A stretch of 64,000 nucleotides of DNA from an uncultured Bacteroides sp. (GTDB lineage Bacteria > Bacteroidota > Bacteroidia > Bacteroidales > Bacteroidaceae). The stretch lies in the NCBI GenBank assembly GCA_944321495.1, contig CALULP010000014.1:1-64000 (forward strand). Direction: 5' to 3'. The notes under the pieces were generated by a model. The model was given only the letters and a program-made list of their open reading frames with translations. It searched no databases and was not told where the DNA came from. A program made the translations under genes and the position numbers. Numbering within the stretch: the first letter of the stretch is position 1; the number at the start of each line of letters is the position of its first letter. Positions 25,620 to 35,331 of this stretch are shown here, piece by piece.

Positions 25620-25640
25620 TACGAAAATTTCGTAGATTTG
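25620..25640 (+). promoter_or_regulatory. BlaI-type operator overlapping the -7 element
   Basis: TACGAAA-A-TTTCGTA (25620-25634) is a near-perfect palindrome and overlaps TAGATTTG (25633-25640), the likely -7 box. A second half-site, TACGAA, is at about 25577-25582. Position and symmetry suit repression by the BlaI-family protein encoded 28 bp downstream. Confidence 0.55.
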
Positions 25641-25667
25641 CGGAGTAATCAATCAGACAGAGCACTT

Positions 25668-26036
25668 ATGGAAAAACTGACCATCCAGGAAGAAGAAGTC
25701 ATGCGGCACATCTGGGCTTTGGGCAGCTGTCCCGTCAAGGCCATCGTAGAACGCTATCCGGACCCCAAGCCCCCCTACACGACCATTGCCTCCGTGGTGA
25801 ACAACCTGAAGCGGAAACACTACCTCCGCGCCACGCGATTGGGCAATACCTACCAGTACACCCCGCTTATCGAGGAAAGCGAATACAAACGGATATTCAT
25901 GACAGGCTTCGTGAACAGCTATTTCAAGAACTCGTTCAAGGAGATGGTGTCGTTCTTCGCCAAGGAACAGAAGATTTCGGCCGACGAACTGAAAGACATC
26001 ATCCACATGATAGAAAAAGGGAAAGAGGAGGACTGA
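25668..26036 (+). CDS. BlaI/MecI-family repressor
   Basis: The protein has 122 residues from ATG 25668. The winged helix has LTIQEEEVMRHIWALG, VKAIVERYPDPKPPYTTIAS and VVNNLKRKHYLRATR; the C-terminal helices dimerise. Family members block their own promoter until cleaved by a partner M56 protease, encoded here 3 bp downstream. The signal sensed is not necessarily a beta-lactam in Bacteroidota. Confidence 0.92.
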   Translation: MEKLTIQEEEVMRHIWALGSCPVKAIVERYPDPKPPYTTIASVVNNLKRKHYLRATRLGNTYQYTPLIEESEYKRIFMTGFVNSYFKNSFKEMVSFFAKEQKISADELKDIIHMIEKGKEED

Positions 26037-26039
26037 GCC

Positions 26040-27338
26040 ATGCTAATCTACCTGCTGAAAGCCAACTTACTCTTGGCGGCACTTTACGCGCTCTACCGGC
26101 TGATGCTGCACCGTGACACATTCTTTGCCTGGCGCAGGACAACGCTGCTGGGCATCATTGCCGTGTCACTGCTGGCGCCCATGCCTGCCCTGCACGGCTG
26201 GACGGACATCATTCCCGGACACGTGGCCAACGGCATGACAGCTGCCGAGGCGTGGCTGCCGGAGTTCATCGTCAGCCCGCAAGGCACGGAGGCCGAGGGG
26301 CACAGGAACTTCTGGCTACAGGGCCTGGCCATAACCTACGCGGCAGGCGCACTACTGCTGCTGGGGCGGATGCTGGTGCAACTGCTGGCCATAGGGCGGC
26401 TGGCGAGGCGGTGCCCCACCACGCTGGCGGGATGCATACGCATCCGGCGGCTGCCCCGTGGCGAAGCGCCTTTCTCCTTTTTCAACCTGATATTCGTCTG
26501 CCCCGAGGCACACACTCCGCAGGAGTTGGACGAGATTCTGGCTCACGAACAGACCCATGCCCGGCAGCGCCACTCCGTAGACGTGCTGGTGGCCGAAGCC
26601 CTCTGCGCGCTCTGCTGGCCGAACCCCGCGGCATGGCTGCTAAAACGCGATGTACGAAACAACCTGGAGTACCTGGCCGACCACCACGTGCTGGCCTCGG
26701 GCTTCGACGCACGTACCTACCAGTACCACCTGCTGGGACTGGCTTACCCAAAGGCTGCAGCAACTATCTATAACAACTTTAATGTTTTACCCTTAAAAGA
26801 ACGTATCAAGATGATGAACAAACAAAAGACCCGAAGTATCGGAAAGCTGAAGTATCTGCTCTTCCTGCCCGTGGCAGCCCTCTTGGCAGCGGCGTGCAGC
26901 GGCACACAAAAGCAGGAGCAACCGGCACAGGAACCGGCACAAGAACAAACCGCCACCCCCACCAAGGAGGCCGACATGGACGAAGTAGTAGTGGTAGCCT
27001 ATGACGACAGCAAAGTAGAAGGCGAAGTGTACGACCTGGCAGAAGTAGCCCCCGAATTTCCCGGCGGCATGCAGGCGTTGATGAAGTTCCTGGCACAGAA
27101 CATCAAGTACCCGACGGATGCACAGCAGGCGAAGAAGGAAGGCCGCGTCATTGCACAGTTCGTAGTGACCACCGATGGCAGCATTGCCGAGATCAAGGTG
27201 ATACGCGGCATCTATCCCAGTCTGGACGAGGAGGCAGTGCGCGTCATCAAGGCCATGCCCAAGTGGAAGCCGGGCACGCAGAAAGGCCAGCCCGTGAACG
27301 TGCGCTACACCATCCCCATCTCGTTCAGGTTGCAATGA
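26040..27338 (+). CDS. BlaR1-like M56 metallopeptidase fused to TonB C-terminal domain
   Basis: The protein has 432 residues. Four membrane segments are spread over about 1-290, and a zinc-protease motif HEQTH lies in ILAHEQTHARQRHSVD (about 175-190). After a TM and a Cys (AACSG) comes a Pro/Glu-rich linker and a TonB C-terminal domain (EFPGGMQALMKFL to PISFRLQ). It lacks the penicillin-binding sensor of true BlaR1, so it probably senses a periplasmic or TonB-linked signal. It acts with the BlaI-type repressor just upstream. Confidence 0.9.
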   Translation: MLIYLLKANLLLAALYALYRLMLHRDTFFAWRRTTLLGIIAVSLLAPMPALHGWTDIIPGHVANGMTAAEAWLPEFIVSPQGTEAEGHRNFWLQGLAITYAAGALLLLGRMLVQLLAIGRLARRCPTTLAGCIRIRRLPRGEAPFSFFNLIFVCPEAHTPQELDEILAHEQTHARQRHSVDVLVAEALCALCWPNPAAWLLKRDVRNNLEYLADHHVLASGFDARTYQYHLLGLAYPKAAATIYNNFNVLPLKERIKMMNKQKTRSIGKLKYLLFLPVAALLAAACSGTQKQEQPAQEPAQEQTATPTKEADMDEVVVVAYDDSKVEGEVYDLAEVAPEFPGGMQALMKFLAQNIKYPTDAQQAKKEGRVIAQFVVTTDGSIAEIKVIRGIYPSLDEEAVRVIKAMPKWKPGTQKGQPVNVRYTIPISFRLQ

Positions 27339-27374
27339 GGCAAGCGTGCCAGCATACTGACAGGCACATTAATG

Positions 27375-27409
27375 AGAAAGCCGGGCGAAGACGACCCGGC
27401 TTTCTTTTT
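27375..27409. terminator. bidirectional terminator between M56 and Mrp genes
   Basis: AGAAAGCCGGG (27375-27385) pairs with CCCGGCTTTCT (27395-27405), with a T-run after it on the plus strand. It serves the convergent genes ending at 27338 and 27413. Confidence 0.75.
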
Positions 27410-27412
27410 GCC

Positions 27413-28513
27413 TTACTTCTGCACCTCGACGATGTGCGTGGGGGGCTGCTCCACATTGCGGCGGTCTACCTGGCGGACAACGGCGGCGGCCAGTTGCAGG
27501 AAAGCGCGGCCTGTCAGAGTGTTTTCGTCCAAGGCGGCGGGACGGCCCTCGTCGCCGCTCTCGCAGATGCTCTGCACAATGGGTATCTGCCCCAGCAGAG
27601 GTACGCCGAGTTCGTCGGCCAGGCGGCGGCAGCCTTCCTTGCCGAAAATGTAATAACGGTTGTCCGGCAGCTCGGCAGGAGTGAACCACGCCATGTTCTC
27701 CACCAGGCCGAGGATGGGGACGTTCACCTTGTCGTTCTGGTACATGTCCACGCCCTTCCTGGCATCGGCCAAGGCTACTTGCTGGGGCGTGCTGACTATC
27801 ACAGCGCCGGTGATGGCGAGCGATTGCAGCAGGGTGAGGTGGATATCACTGGTACCCGGCGGAGTGTCGATGATGAAGTAGTCCAGGTCGCCCCAGTCGG
27901 CGTCGCCTATCAGTTGCTTCAGGGCATTGCTGGCCATGCCCCCGCGCCACAGGGTGGCTTGCCCGGGGTCGACGAAGAAGCCTATGGAGAGCAGCTTCAG
28001 GCCATAACGCTCGATGGGCTCGATGAGGTCGCGCCCGTCCTTCTGTACGGCGTAGGGCCGGGCATCTTCCACCTGGAACATCTTGGGCACGGAGGGACCG
28101 AAGATGTCGGCATCGAGCAAGCCCACCTTATAACCCAATTTCACCAAAGCCACCGCCAGATTGGCTGCCACAGTGCTCTTGCCTACCCCACCCTTGCCAC
28201 TGGACACGGCCACAACGTTCTTCACCCGGGGCAACATCTTACCCGGTTCGGGACGTGCGGCCTGGCGGCTTTCGGTAGTGACGGTCACCTCTACATCGGG
28301 CGACACATAGGCATGTATCGCCGCCTCGGCAGCTTTTACCATAGATTTCATGAAGGGGTCGGTAGACTTCTCGAAGATGAGGGAGAAGCTGACTTTCATG
28401 CCATCGATGCGGAGGTTGTCGGCCACCATTTCCGCCTCAATGAGGTTTTTCCCGTTACCGGGATAACGCACGGTGGCCAGTGCGTCGTGGATAAGTTTAG
28501 GATAAAGAGTCAT
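27413..28513 (-). CDS. Mrp/ApbC-type P-loop ATPase (Fe-S cluster carrier)
   Basis: The protein has 366 residues from ATG 28513. An N-terminal MIP18-like domain (PKLIHDALATVRYPG) is followed by the deviant Walker A SSGKGGVGKST (about 107-117) and the MinD/Mrp-like DADIFGPS and DTPPGTSD. It helps load Fe-S clusters in other bacteria. The cluster-bridging CxxC expected after the ENM motif is absent: the segment reads ENMAWFTPAELPDNRYY. Loss of CxxC is probably usual in this phylum but affects how cluster binding is assigned. It is separated by hairpin repeats from trmB. Confidence 0.9.
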   Translation of the reverse strand: MTLYPKLIHDALATVRYPGNGKNLIEAEMVADNLRIDGMKVSFSLIFEKSTDPFMKSMVKAAEAAIHAYVSPDVEVTVTTESRQAARPEPGKMLPRVKNVVAVSSGKGGVGKSTVAANLAVALVKLGYKVGLLDADIFGPSVPKMFQVEDARPYAVQKDGRDLIEPIERYGLKLLSIGFFVDPGQATLWRGGMASNALKQLIGDADWGDLDYFIIDTPPGTSDIHLTLLQSLAITGAVIVSTPQQVALADARKGVDMYQNDKVNVPILGLVENMAWFTPAELPDNRYYIFGKEGCRRLADELGVPLLGQIPIVQSICESGDEGRPAALDENTLTGRAFLQLAAAVVRQVDRRNVEQPPTHIVEVQK

Positions 28514-28543
28514 AATCATCGTTAGTTTATTTCGTTTAGTGTT

Positions 28544-28643
28544 TAGCGGTTAGTGATAAGTGATTAATACAAGTAATTTAACGGTTAGTGATGAGTGATT
28601 AACACCAATCATTAACCACTCATCACTAATCACTAACCGCTAA
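28544..28643. repeat. inverted GGTTAGTGAT repeat array
   Basis: Units resembling TTAGCGGTTAGTGATTAA occur at about 28544-28566 and 28578-28602, and their complement at 28612-28643, giving a long imperfect hairpin. Another unit lies at the end of the gene at 8277. It fills the gap between trmB and mrp. Confidence 0.65.
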
Positions 28644-28653
28644 GCACTAATTC

Positions 28654-29412
28654 TCATTTGCTTGTTTCCAGCCCGCTACGCTTGCTGCGGTTGTAGCTTC
28701 GGTAGTCATCCAAAGGGATTTCCACGTCTGGCTCTACCAACATGCCCTCATGAGGCAGGCGGAAACGGATGTACTTGATGTCTATGCCGCGGTCGAGCCA
28801 TTGCTGCTCGTAGTAGGTACGGATGGAAAGTATTTCATCGGCTTGCCCGGAATGGTAAAGGTCATCGGTCATCACCTCCACGGGCAGGCGGTTGGCCTCA
28901 AGCAACAGACGGGTGTAGGTGAACAGGAAATTGCTGTCCGTCTTCACGTGCACCAGCCCGCCATCGGACAGGAAGCGGCGGTAACGCTCCAAGAAATAGG
29001 TGGAAGTCAGGCGCTTGGTAGCTTTCTTCATCTGAGGGTCGCTGAATGTGAGCCACAGTTCCTGCACCTCATCCTTTGCAAAGAAGCGGTCGATAATCTC
29101 GATATTGGTGCGCAGGAAAGCCACGTTTTTCATCCCCTTCCTAAGGGAGTCGGTGGCACCTGTCCACATTCTTGCGCCCTTGATATCCACCCCGATGAAA
29201 TTCTTTTCGGGAAACATCTCTGCCAGCCCTACGGTGTACTCGCCACGCCCGCAACCCAATTCAAGCACCACGGAGTTCGTGTTGTGGAAGAACTCCTCCC
29301 GCCAACGGCCACGCATAGCGAATGGCACGTCATCCGCCACCGAGTAGGGATACTCGAACACGTGGGGATAACGTGCCATGTCTGCAAACTTCTGTAACTT
29401 GCCTTTACTCAT
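28654..29412 (-). CDS. trmB: tRNA (guanine-46-N7)-methyltransferase
   Basis: The protein has 252 residues and a SAM-binding Rossmann fold: [19 protein letters not shown] (about 52-70) and [11 protein letters not shown]. The substrate region reads [15 protein letters not shown], the Bacteroidota version of the PDPWPKKRH signature. It methylates G46 in the variable loop of tRNA. It is preceded on the same strand by a membrane protein gene of unknown function. Confidence 0.92.
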   Translation of the reverse strand: MSKGKLQKFADMARYPHVFEYPYSVADDVPFAMRGRWREEFFHNTNSVVLELGCGRGEYTVGLAEMFPEKNFIGVDIKGARMWTGATDSLRKGMKNVAFLRTNIEIIDRFFAKDEVQELWLTFSDPQMKKATKRLTSTYFLERYRRFLSDGGLVHVKTDSNFLFTYTRLLLEANRLPVEVMTDDLYHSGQADEILSIRTYYEQQWLDRGIDIKYIRFRLPHEGMLVEPDVEIPLDDYRSYNRSKRSGLETSK

Positions 29413-29479
29413 TTCTATGTTCCTTGTTCCTTATGTAAAAGGATAAATCATCACGCATAGCATCGCTTGCAATGACGCG

Positions 29480-30124
29480 TCATTCAGCCTCCGGCGCCTC
29501 GTTGGAAATCGACGGGGCGGGCTCGTCAGCAGCGCCGGCGCAAGTCAGGTTACGGTATATCACGGCCAGGCATCCGTATTCGATGATGCAGAGGCACAAG
29601 ACAGCAATCAGGTAGAGAATGACACCGAACGAGCCCAGCAGCCCGAAAATGAATTGCAGGATGAGCATGGCCAAACTTATCAGGAAGAAGACACCGAAGA
29701 TGGTCCACTTGTAGCCGTAGGTGGCCTTGTTGCTCTGTACCAGCGCTTCGCCGGGAGCCATGCCCTTGTCTATCAGCAGGAAGAAAGCCAAACTCCAGCC
29801 TATCGAAATGATGATGCCGGGCACCACCATGAAAAGGAAGGCAGGTATCAGGGACATCAGCATAAGGCCTATCAGGGTGAAGAATTCGCCCATGTACTGG
29901 CGATACTTGCCGTCGAAGATGAAGAGCGGCGAGATAACCTTGCCCTTGCTCAGTTCAATGGGGATGGTGTAAAGGGCAATCGTCGTCCCCACGTTGATGT
30001 AAGGAACCCAGCAGGTGAGTATCCACAAGATAAGCGCGCCCAGCACCGAAAGGGCGTTCTTCAAACCGATACTTGTGCCCTCGGAGAGGACACCCATGAC
30101 TGTAATCTTACGAGATGTTTCCAT
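29480..30124 (-). CDS. polytopic membrane protein of unknown function
   Basis: The protein has 214 residues with about five or six hydrophobic helices (ALSVLGALILWILTCWV, LIGLMLMSLIPAFLFMVV, VFFLISLAMLILQFIFG and others) and an acidic C-terminal tail. GMAPGEALVQSNKATYG between helices resembles the DUF975-like and GDPD-membrane-domain families, but the match is not firm. It lies between ilvE and trmB on the same strand. No function is assigned. Confidence 0.7.
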   Translation of the reverse strand: METSRKITVMGVLSEGTSIGLKNALSVLGALILWILTCWVPYINVGTTIALYTIPIELSKGKVISPLFIFDGKYRQYMGEFFTLIGLMLMSLIPAFLFMVVPGIIISIGWSLAFFLLIDKGMAPGEALVQSNKATYGYKWTIFGVFFLISLAMLILQFIFGLLGSFGVILYLIAVLCLCIIEYGCLAVIYRNLTCAGAADEPAPSISNEAPEAE

Positions 30125-30173
30125 AATGATTAAATATTAAGTGGATAAAAAACAATGTGTTCTGTCGTCACCG

Positions 30174-31193
30174 TCAGTCGATAATCGTCACCCAGTTGTG
30201 TACATCCGGCTCGTCGCCATACTGGATGGCGCGCAGCTTGTTGTACAGCTTGGTGCAGACGGGTCCCGGCTTGCCGTCCTTCGCGATGACGTAAGACTTG
30301 CCGTTCTCCACATCGTCGATGCGCTCTATGGGACTGATGACGGCTGCCGTGCCGCACGCTCCGGCTTCCTCGAAGGTCAGCAGTTCTTCTTCGGGCACAG
30401 GGCGGCGTTCCACCTTCATACCCAAATCTTCGGCCAGCTGCATCAGGCTCTTGTTGGTGATGCTGGGCAGGATGGAGGTGGAAAGCGGAGTGATGTAAGT
30501 GTTGTCCTTGATGCCGAAGAAATTGGCGGCACCACACTCGTCGATGTATTTCTTCTCTTTGGCATCGAGGTAGAACTCGCAGGCATAACCCAGGTCATGC
30601 GCTTTCTTGTTGGCACGCAGGCTGGCGGCATAGTTCCCGCCCACCTTATAAATACCGGTACCCAATGGGGCAGCACGGTCGTACTCGCGGATAATGACAT
30701 AAGGATTGGTTGAGAAACCGCCTTTGAAATAGGGGCCTACGGGAGTCACGAAGATAACAAACAGATATTCATTGGCCGGATGCACACCGACTTGCGCACC
30801 GGTACCTACCAGCAAAGGCCGGATGTAGAGCGATGCACCGCTCTCGTAGGGCGGGATGAAACGTTCGTTCAGCTTCACCACCTTGCGTACAGCCTCCAGG
30901 AATCGTTCAGTAGGGAGTTCGGGCATCAGGATGCCACGGCAGGTAGATTGCAGGCGGGCGGCATTCTCTTCCGGGCGGAACACACGGATTTTCCCGTCCT
31001 TGCCCCGGAAAGCTTTCAACCCCTCGAAAGCCTCTTGCCCGTAATGCAGGCAAGTAGCTGCCATGTGCATGGGAATGGTTTCCTCGCTGCACACTTCCGT
31101 CTCGCCCCACTTGCCGTCACGATAGTAAATTCTCACGTTGTAATCTGTCTTCATGTAGCCGAATGGCAGATTGGCCCAATCAAGTTCTTTCAT
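30174..31193 (-). CDS. ilvE: branched-chain amino acid aminotransferase
   Basis: This 339-residue, fold-type IV PLP enzyme begins with WANLPFGYMKTDYNVR and has the GQEAFEGLKAFRG region and FIPPYESGASLYIRP. The PLP lysine lies in GIYKVGGNYAAS, and DECGAANFFGI and AGTCGTAAVISPI-like motifs (here EAGACGTAAVISPI) complete the active site. It makes or breaks down Leu, Ile and Val. A same-strand housekeeping series follows upstream (xseB, xseA). Confidence 0.95.
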   Translation of the reverse strand: MKELDWANLPFGYMKTDYNVRIYYRDGKWGETEVCSEETIPMHMAATCLHYGQEAFEGLKAFRGKDGKIRVFRPEENAARLQSTCRGILMPELPTERFLEAVRKVVKLNERFIPPYESGASLYIRPLLVGTGAQVGVHPANEYLFVIFVTPVGPYFKGGFSTNPYVIIREYDRAAPLGTGIYKVGGNYAASLRANKKAHDLGYACEFYLDAKEKKYIDECGAANFFGIKDNTYITPLSTSILPSITNKSLMQLAEDLGMKVERRPVPEEELLTFEEAGACGTAAVISPIERIDDVENGKSYVIAKDGKPGPVCTKLYNKLRAIQYGDEPDVHNWVTIID

Positions 31194-31249
31194 ATTTCAA
31201 ATCGTTTAGTAAAAATCCCTTTATTTGTTACACACTACAAAAATAGTCT

Positions 31250-31462
31250 TTATTCTTCACATTCTGTCTTATCCGACAGCATTTTTTCGACATCTTGCTC
31301 TGCACGAGTCAATTTCTCTTTGCAAAAGGCCACAATTCCGTTGGCTTCCTTTATCTTGTCGGCCAGCTGGTCAATGTCCAGTTCATTCTTATCTATCTGG
31401 TTGACGATGGCTTCGAGGCGTGCCATTGCTTCTGCATAAGTTTCTTTCTTCTTGGATGCCAT
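31250..31462 (-). CDS. xseB: exodeoxyribonuclease VII small subunit
   Basis: The protein has 70 residues with ETYAEAMARLEAIVNQID and the helix GIVAFCKEKLTRAEQDVEKML, the small helical hairpin of XseB. It lies 13 bp after xseA on the same strand, the usual pairing. With XseA it forms exonuclease VII, which degrades single-stranded DNA to oligonucleotides. Confidence 0.93.
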   Translation of the reverse strand: MASKKKETYAEAMARLEAIVNQIDKNELDIDQLADKIKEANGIVAFCKEKLTRAEQDVEKMLSDKTECEE

Positions 31463-31475
31463 ATTCTTTCTGGTT

Positions 31476-32720
31476 TTATAGATTCTTCGTTGACTTTACT
31501 ACCGAATGCACCGTCCCCCGATGCAACTGCGTTTCGATGTCATCGCCCGGCTGCAGCAGGGAGGCGTCTTTTACTGCCCGCCCGTCTTTCAAGGTCAGGC
31601 TGTAGCCACGCGCCAACTGCTTCTCGGGCGAGGCGTCCGCCAATCGTTGGCCAAGCAAATCCAGCCGATGGCGGTGGCGGGTGAGGGAAGTCAATGCCAC
31701 CCGCTCTACATCGTGCTTCGCCGTCTGCAAAGCCAGGCGGGCCTCCGACAACCGGCGGAAAGCGGAAGCCGGGATGCGCTTGCGGCAGTCATCCAAACGC
31801 CTGCGGGCTTCGGACAGGCATGCCGCCACTTCTTCACGCAGGCGCACGGCCAGCGCCTGCAAGCGGTCGGCGGCCTCATCCACACAAGCTATCAGACATT
31901 CGGCAGCGGCAGTCGGCGTCTTGACACGGGTGTGCGCCACGGCATCGAGCACCGTGTCGTCGCGCTCATGTCCGATGCCGGTAATGACAGGCAGGGGGAA
32001 TTGCGCGCATGCCGCAGCCAGCAGGTAAGTATCGAAGCAGGCCAAGTCGGAAGTTGCGCCTCCCCCGCGGATAATGACCACCACGTCGAAGTCGTCTTTC
32101 CGGGCATTGATGATATCCAAGGCTGAAAGTATGGTTTCCTCCACCCTGTCGCCCTGCATCATGGCAGGAAACAGTTCTGTCCGGAAGTAATACCCCCGGG
32201 GATTCTGCTGCAACTGGTGGCAGAAGTCGCCATATCCGGCCGCCGTAGCCGAGGAAATAACCGCCACGCGCTGGGGCAGCAGCGGCATGGGAAGTTCCTT
32301 ATTCAACGTCAGCACTCCCTCGGCTTCGAGCTGCTGCAATATCTCGCGGCGGCGCTTCGCCAGGTCGCCCAAGGTATAAGCCGGGTCGATGTCCTGCACC
32401 ATCAGGTTGTAACCATACAACTCATGGAAACTGACCTGTACCTGCACCAGCACCTTGATGCCTGCCGTGAAGGCCTGCCCCGTAGCCTCTTCGAAATACG
32501 GTTTCAGCATGTGGAACACATTGGCCCAAATGGTGCCTTGCGCCTTAGCCACCAAGGCATTACTTCGCGGGTCTTTCTGCACGAACTCCACATAGCAATG
32601 CCCGGAGGGATTGACACGGACGTTGCTCAGTTCCGCCTGCACCCAACAGGCATCGGGCAGACACTGTTCCAGGCTGCGGCGCACCAAGGCATTGAGGTCA
32701 TATAAGGATAAAGGCTGCAT
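31476..32720 (-). CDS. xseA: exodeoxyribonuclease VII large subunit
   Basis: The protein has 414 residues: an N-terminal OB fold (CWVQAELSNVRVNPSGHCYVEF), then the catalytic region with VVIIRGGGATSDL and ITGIGHERDDTVLDAVA, a long coiled coil, and the C-terminal GYSLTLKDGRAVKD. Length and domain order are normal. It is followed by xseB and preceded, 5 bp away, by an S8 peptidase gene, so the three may share a transcript. Confidence 0.95.
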   Translation of the reverse strand: MQPLSLYDLNALVRRSLEQCLPDACWVQAELSNVRVNPSGHCYVEFVQKDPRSNALVAKAQGTIWANVFHMLKPYFEEATGQAFTAGIKVLVQVQVSFHELYGYNLMVQDIDPAYTLGDLAKRRREILQQLEAEGVLTLNKELPMPLLPQRVAVISSATAAGYGDFCHQLQQNPRGYYFRTELFPAMMQGDRVEETILSALDIINARKDDFDVVVIIRGGGATSDLACFDTYLLAAACAQFPLPVITGIGHERDDTVLDAVAHTRVKTPTAAAECLIACVDEAADRLQALAVRLREEVAACLSEARRRLDDCRKRIPASAFRRLSEARLALQTAKHDVERVALTSLTRHRHRLDLLGQRLADASPEKQLARGYSLTLKDGRAVKDASLLQPGDDIETQLHRGTVHSVVKSTKNL

Positions 32721-32725
32721 GGCGC

Positions 32726-34093
32726 TTACTTCTGCTTACTGCCTTCCTGATAGGCTTTCCACATGTCGGGGATGCCATAGCCGTAAATATTGTCGGGACA
32801 AGCCGCCCGGTCGCCCGAACGGCGCACCAGTTCAATCAGTTCTTTGGCTGTGAGCTGCGGGCAGGCTTGCCACAGGCAGGCCACCATGCCGCAGAGGATG
32901 GGCGACGCAAAGGAGGTCCCGTTGGCACGTCCCTGGTTGCCATCGGTATTCATCACGTCGGCGCCCAGCCCTACCGCCACCACATCCGGTTTGATGCGCC
33001 CGTCGGCCGTATTGCCTATGGAAGAGAAAGGAGCCAACACGCCCTTTTTATCCACGGCTCCTACGGTCAGCACGTCCTTTGCGTCGCCCGGAGGAGTGAT
33101 TTTCTTCCATGAGCCCATACCCGAATTGCCGGCGCTGCACACCAGCACCATGCCCTTGTCCGCCAAATGGCCGGCCTGGCGGGACATCAGCGCATACTCC
33201 CCATCCAACTGGCAAAAGGAGTAGTCTTTCGACTTGTCATCAAAAGCATAATAACCCAGCGAGGTGTTCAGCACGTCCACCCCCACGCTGTCGGCAAACT
33301 CCACGGCTGCTGCCCAATAATCTTGCTCCACCAAGTGTTCCGAAGCCTCATCCTCACTACGCAACAACCAGAAAGCAGCCTCGGGGGCTGTGCCGGTCAT
33401 AATGCCCGGCCGGTTCATGCCGATGCAGGAGAGCACTTTCATGCCGTGGCTTCCCTGGGCATAGATATCGGCTTGCGGGTCGACAAAATCTTTCGTGCCC
33501 AAAACACGGATATTCTGCATGGCCGTAATGCGGTCGGCATTGTGGAACCCGGCATCGACCACGGCAATCGTCATGCCCTGCCCGCGGAAACCTGCCTGGT
33601 GCAAGCGGTCGCCGTTGCTCAACTGAATCTGGGCAAGGGCGGTGCCATACAAGGTGTCCGGATGCATTGTCGGTTGGTTCGCCAGGCTGTCGCGCCGGCC
33701 GGCATGCCTCTCTTTCAACGGGCGGGGAGCCTGCCATACCCGTTCGACGGAGCGCACAAAAGGCAGGGCTGCAACCCGGTCCATCAGCGTGCTGTCGTTG
33801 CACGACACGGTCACGAAGTTTTCCCACTTGCCGGTGACCACCACGTGCACGCCTTGGCGGACGATTTCATCCACATACTTCCGGCACACGGGCAGGTCGG
33901 TAGAGTCCACCTGCAAGCCTTGCCGGTGCCGGCGTTCCAACGCCTTCTCCGACAAGAATTTTTCGGGCTGTTGCAAAGAGTATTCCGTGGCGGCCTTGTC
34001 CCGCAAAAGGATGCGGTATTTCAAGGTATCTTGTTGTGCCCACGCCCCACCGGCAAGCAGGGCAAAGGCCAAGGGTAAAAGTAAACGTTTCAT
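32726..34093 (-). CDS. secreted subtilisin-like S8 serine peptidase
   Basis: The protein has 455 residues with signal peptide MKRLLLPLAFALLAGGAWAQ and a propeptide-like segment up to about 130. The catalytic triad shows as Asp in IAVVDAGFHNAD, His in QGSHGMKVLSCIG and Ser in GTSFASPILCGM. Asn in LVCSAGNSGMGSW forms the oxyanion hole. There is no C-terminal sorting domain. Such peptidases are widespread in Bacteroidales; the substrate is unknown. Confidence 0.92.
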   Translation of the reverse strand: MKRLLLPLAFALLAGGAWAQQDTLKYRILLRDKAATEYSLQQPEKFLSEKALERRHRQGLQVDSTDLPVCRKYVDEIVRQGVHVVVTGKWENFVTVSCNDSTLMDRVAALPFVRSVERVWQAPRPLKERHAGRRDSLANQPTMHPDTLYGTALAQIQLSNGDRLHQAGFRGQGMTIAVVDAGFHNADRITAMQNIRVLGTKDFVDPQADIYAQGSHGMKVLSCIGMNRPGIMTGTAPEAAFWLLRSEDEASEHLVEQDYWAAAVEFADSVGVDVLNTSLGYYAFDDKSKDYSFCQLDGEYALMSRQAGHLADKGMVLVCSAGNSGMGSWKKITPPGDAKDVLTVGAVDKKGVLAPFSSIGNTADGRIKPDVVAVGLGADVMNTDGNQGRANGTSFASPILCGMVACLWQACPQLTAKELIELVRRSGDRAACPDNIYGYGIPDMWKAYQEGSKQK

Positions 34094-34146
34094 GATGATT
34101 TATTCTATTAATAGGTATATGAAATTTCAAATGACATCGCCGGCCG

Positions 34147-35226
34147 CTAATCACCGAGGGGGATATACATGCCGATGCCCCGTTGGGAGGCGATGAACGA
34201 ACCGCCTACCAGCCGCCGCCCGATGTAGAACACCGCCGACTGCCCGGGGGCAACCGCCGAAGCCTCTTCGAGGAAATGCACCAGCAGGCGCCCGTCGTCC
34301 AGCCGGCTTACCCGGCAAGGGATGGGCCTGCTGCGGTAACGGATGCGCACCGAGAGATTGTCCGCGCCGAAAAACTCCCGTTCGTCCACCAGCAGTTCCT
34401 GTTCCGCCAGCATGTAGCGGGTCTGCAACTGGCCGGCATCGCCCAGCATCACGGTGTTCTTCTGCGGATTGATTTTCAACACGTATGCAGGCTTGCCCAA
34501 GGCTATTTCCAGCCCCTTCCTCTGCCCGATGGTGTAATAAGGAAAGCCTTTGTGCTCGCCAAGTTTCACGCCCTCGGCATTGACAAACCATCCCGGGCCG
34601 ACCTCTTGGTCAATCTGCGGGCATTGCTCGCGCAGGAAGTCGCGATAATCGACCCGGATGAAGCACACTTCCATGCTTTCCCCCTCGTCGGCTTTCAAAG
34701 GATAGCCCTTGGCGCGCAGGTATTCACGCACCTGCGGTTTGGTGTATTGGCCCAAGGGGAACAGGCATCGCCGCAACACGTCCTGCCCCAGCCGCCACAG
34801 GAAGTACGACTGGTCTTTCTGCGCGTCGTCGCCCGTCAGGATGTACGTCTTGCCTTCCCGTTCTTCCAGGCGGATGTAATGGCCCGTAGCCAAGTTCGGG
34901 CAACCCAGGCGGTCGGCCCACTCGGCCATGAGACGGAACTTGAACAGCGGGTTGCACATCACGCACGGGTTGGGCGTGCGGCCGGAACGGTATTCGTCCA
35001 CGAAATACTGCACCACGGTGCGGCGGAAAGCCTCCCGCTCGTCTGCCAGGTGGTGCTCTATGCCCATCTCATCGGCCAGGCGGCGCGCCTCCACCGGCTC
35101 GTCGCCCCATACCCACATGGTGAAGCCTATCACCTCGTAACCCTGCTCTTTCAGCATCAGGCACGTGGCGGTACTGTCTATGCCGCCGCTCATGCCCACC
35201 AAGATACGCTTTCCGGAGTTGTCCAT
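34147..35226 (-). CDS. mnmA: tRNA-specific 2-thiouridylase
   Basis: The protein has 359 residues with PP-loop [13 protein letters not shown] (8-20), the Cys-bearing [12 protein letters not shown], the second catalytic Cys in [14 protein letters not shown], and [16 protein letters not shown] with the C-terminal beta-barrel. It thiolates U34 of Lys, Glu and Gln tRNAs. NPCVMC differs from the common NPDVLC, as in the Bacteroides paralogues that carry two MnmA-like copies. It is divergent from the porin gene at 35641, with a 21-bp-period repeat array between. Confidence 0.93.
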   Translation of the reverse strand: MDNSGKRILVGMSGGIDSTATCLMLKEQGYEVIGFTMWVWGDEPVEARRLADEMGIEHHLADEREAFRRTVVQYFVDEYRSGRTPNPCVMCNPLFKFRLMAEWADRLGCPNLATGHYIRLEEREGKTYILTGDDAQKDQSYFLWRLGQDVLRRCLFPLGQYTKPQVREYLRAKGYPLKADEGESMEVCFIRVDYRDFLREQCPQIDQEVGPGWFVNAEGVKLGEHKGFPYYTIGQRKGLEIALGKPAYVLKINPQKNTVMLGDAGQLQTRYMLAEQELLVDEREFFGADNLSVRIRYRSRPIPCRVSRLDDGRLLVHFLEEASAVAPGQSAVFYIGRRLVGGSFIASQRGIGMYIPLGD

Positions 35227-35331
35227 GCCAAAGTAATTAAACTTCGCAAAGGTAGGCTATTCTACAGAGATAGGCAACGGTAGGGACGCGAAAACATCGG
35301 CGAAGCACGGCAAAAAACGCCAAAGCAAGCC

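Noticed and set aside
31506..32126. Plus-strand frame inside xseA
   Set aside because: It is a shadow of the GC-rich xseA coding sequence on the other strand.
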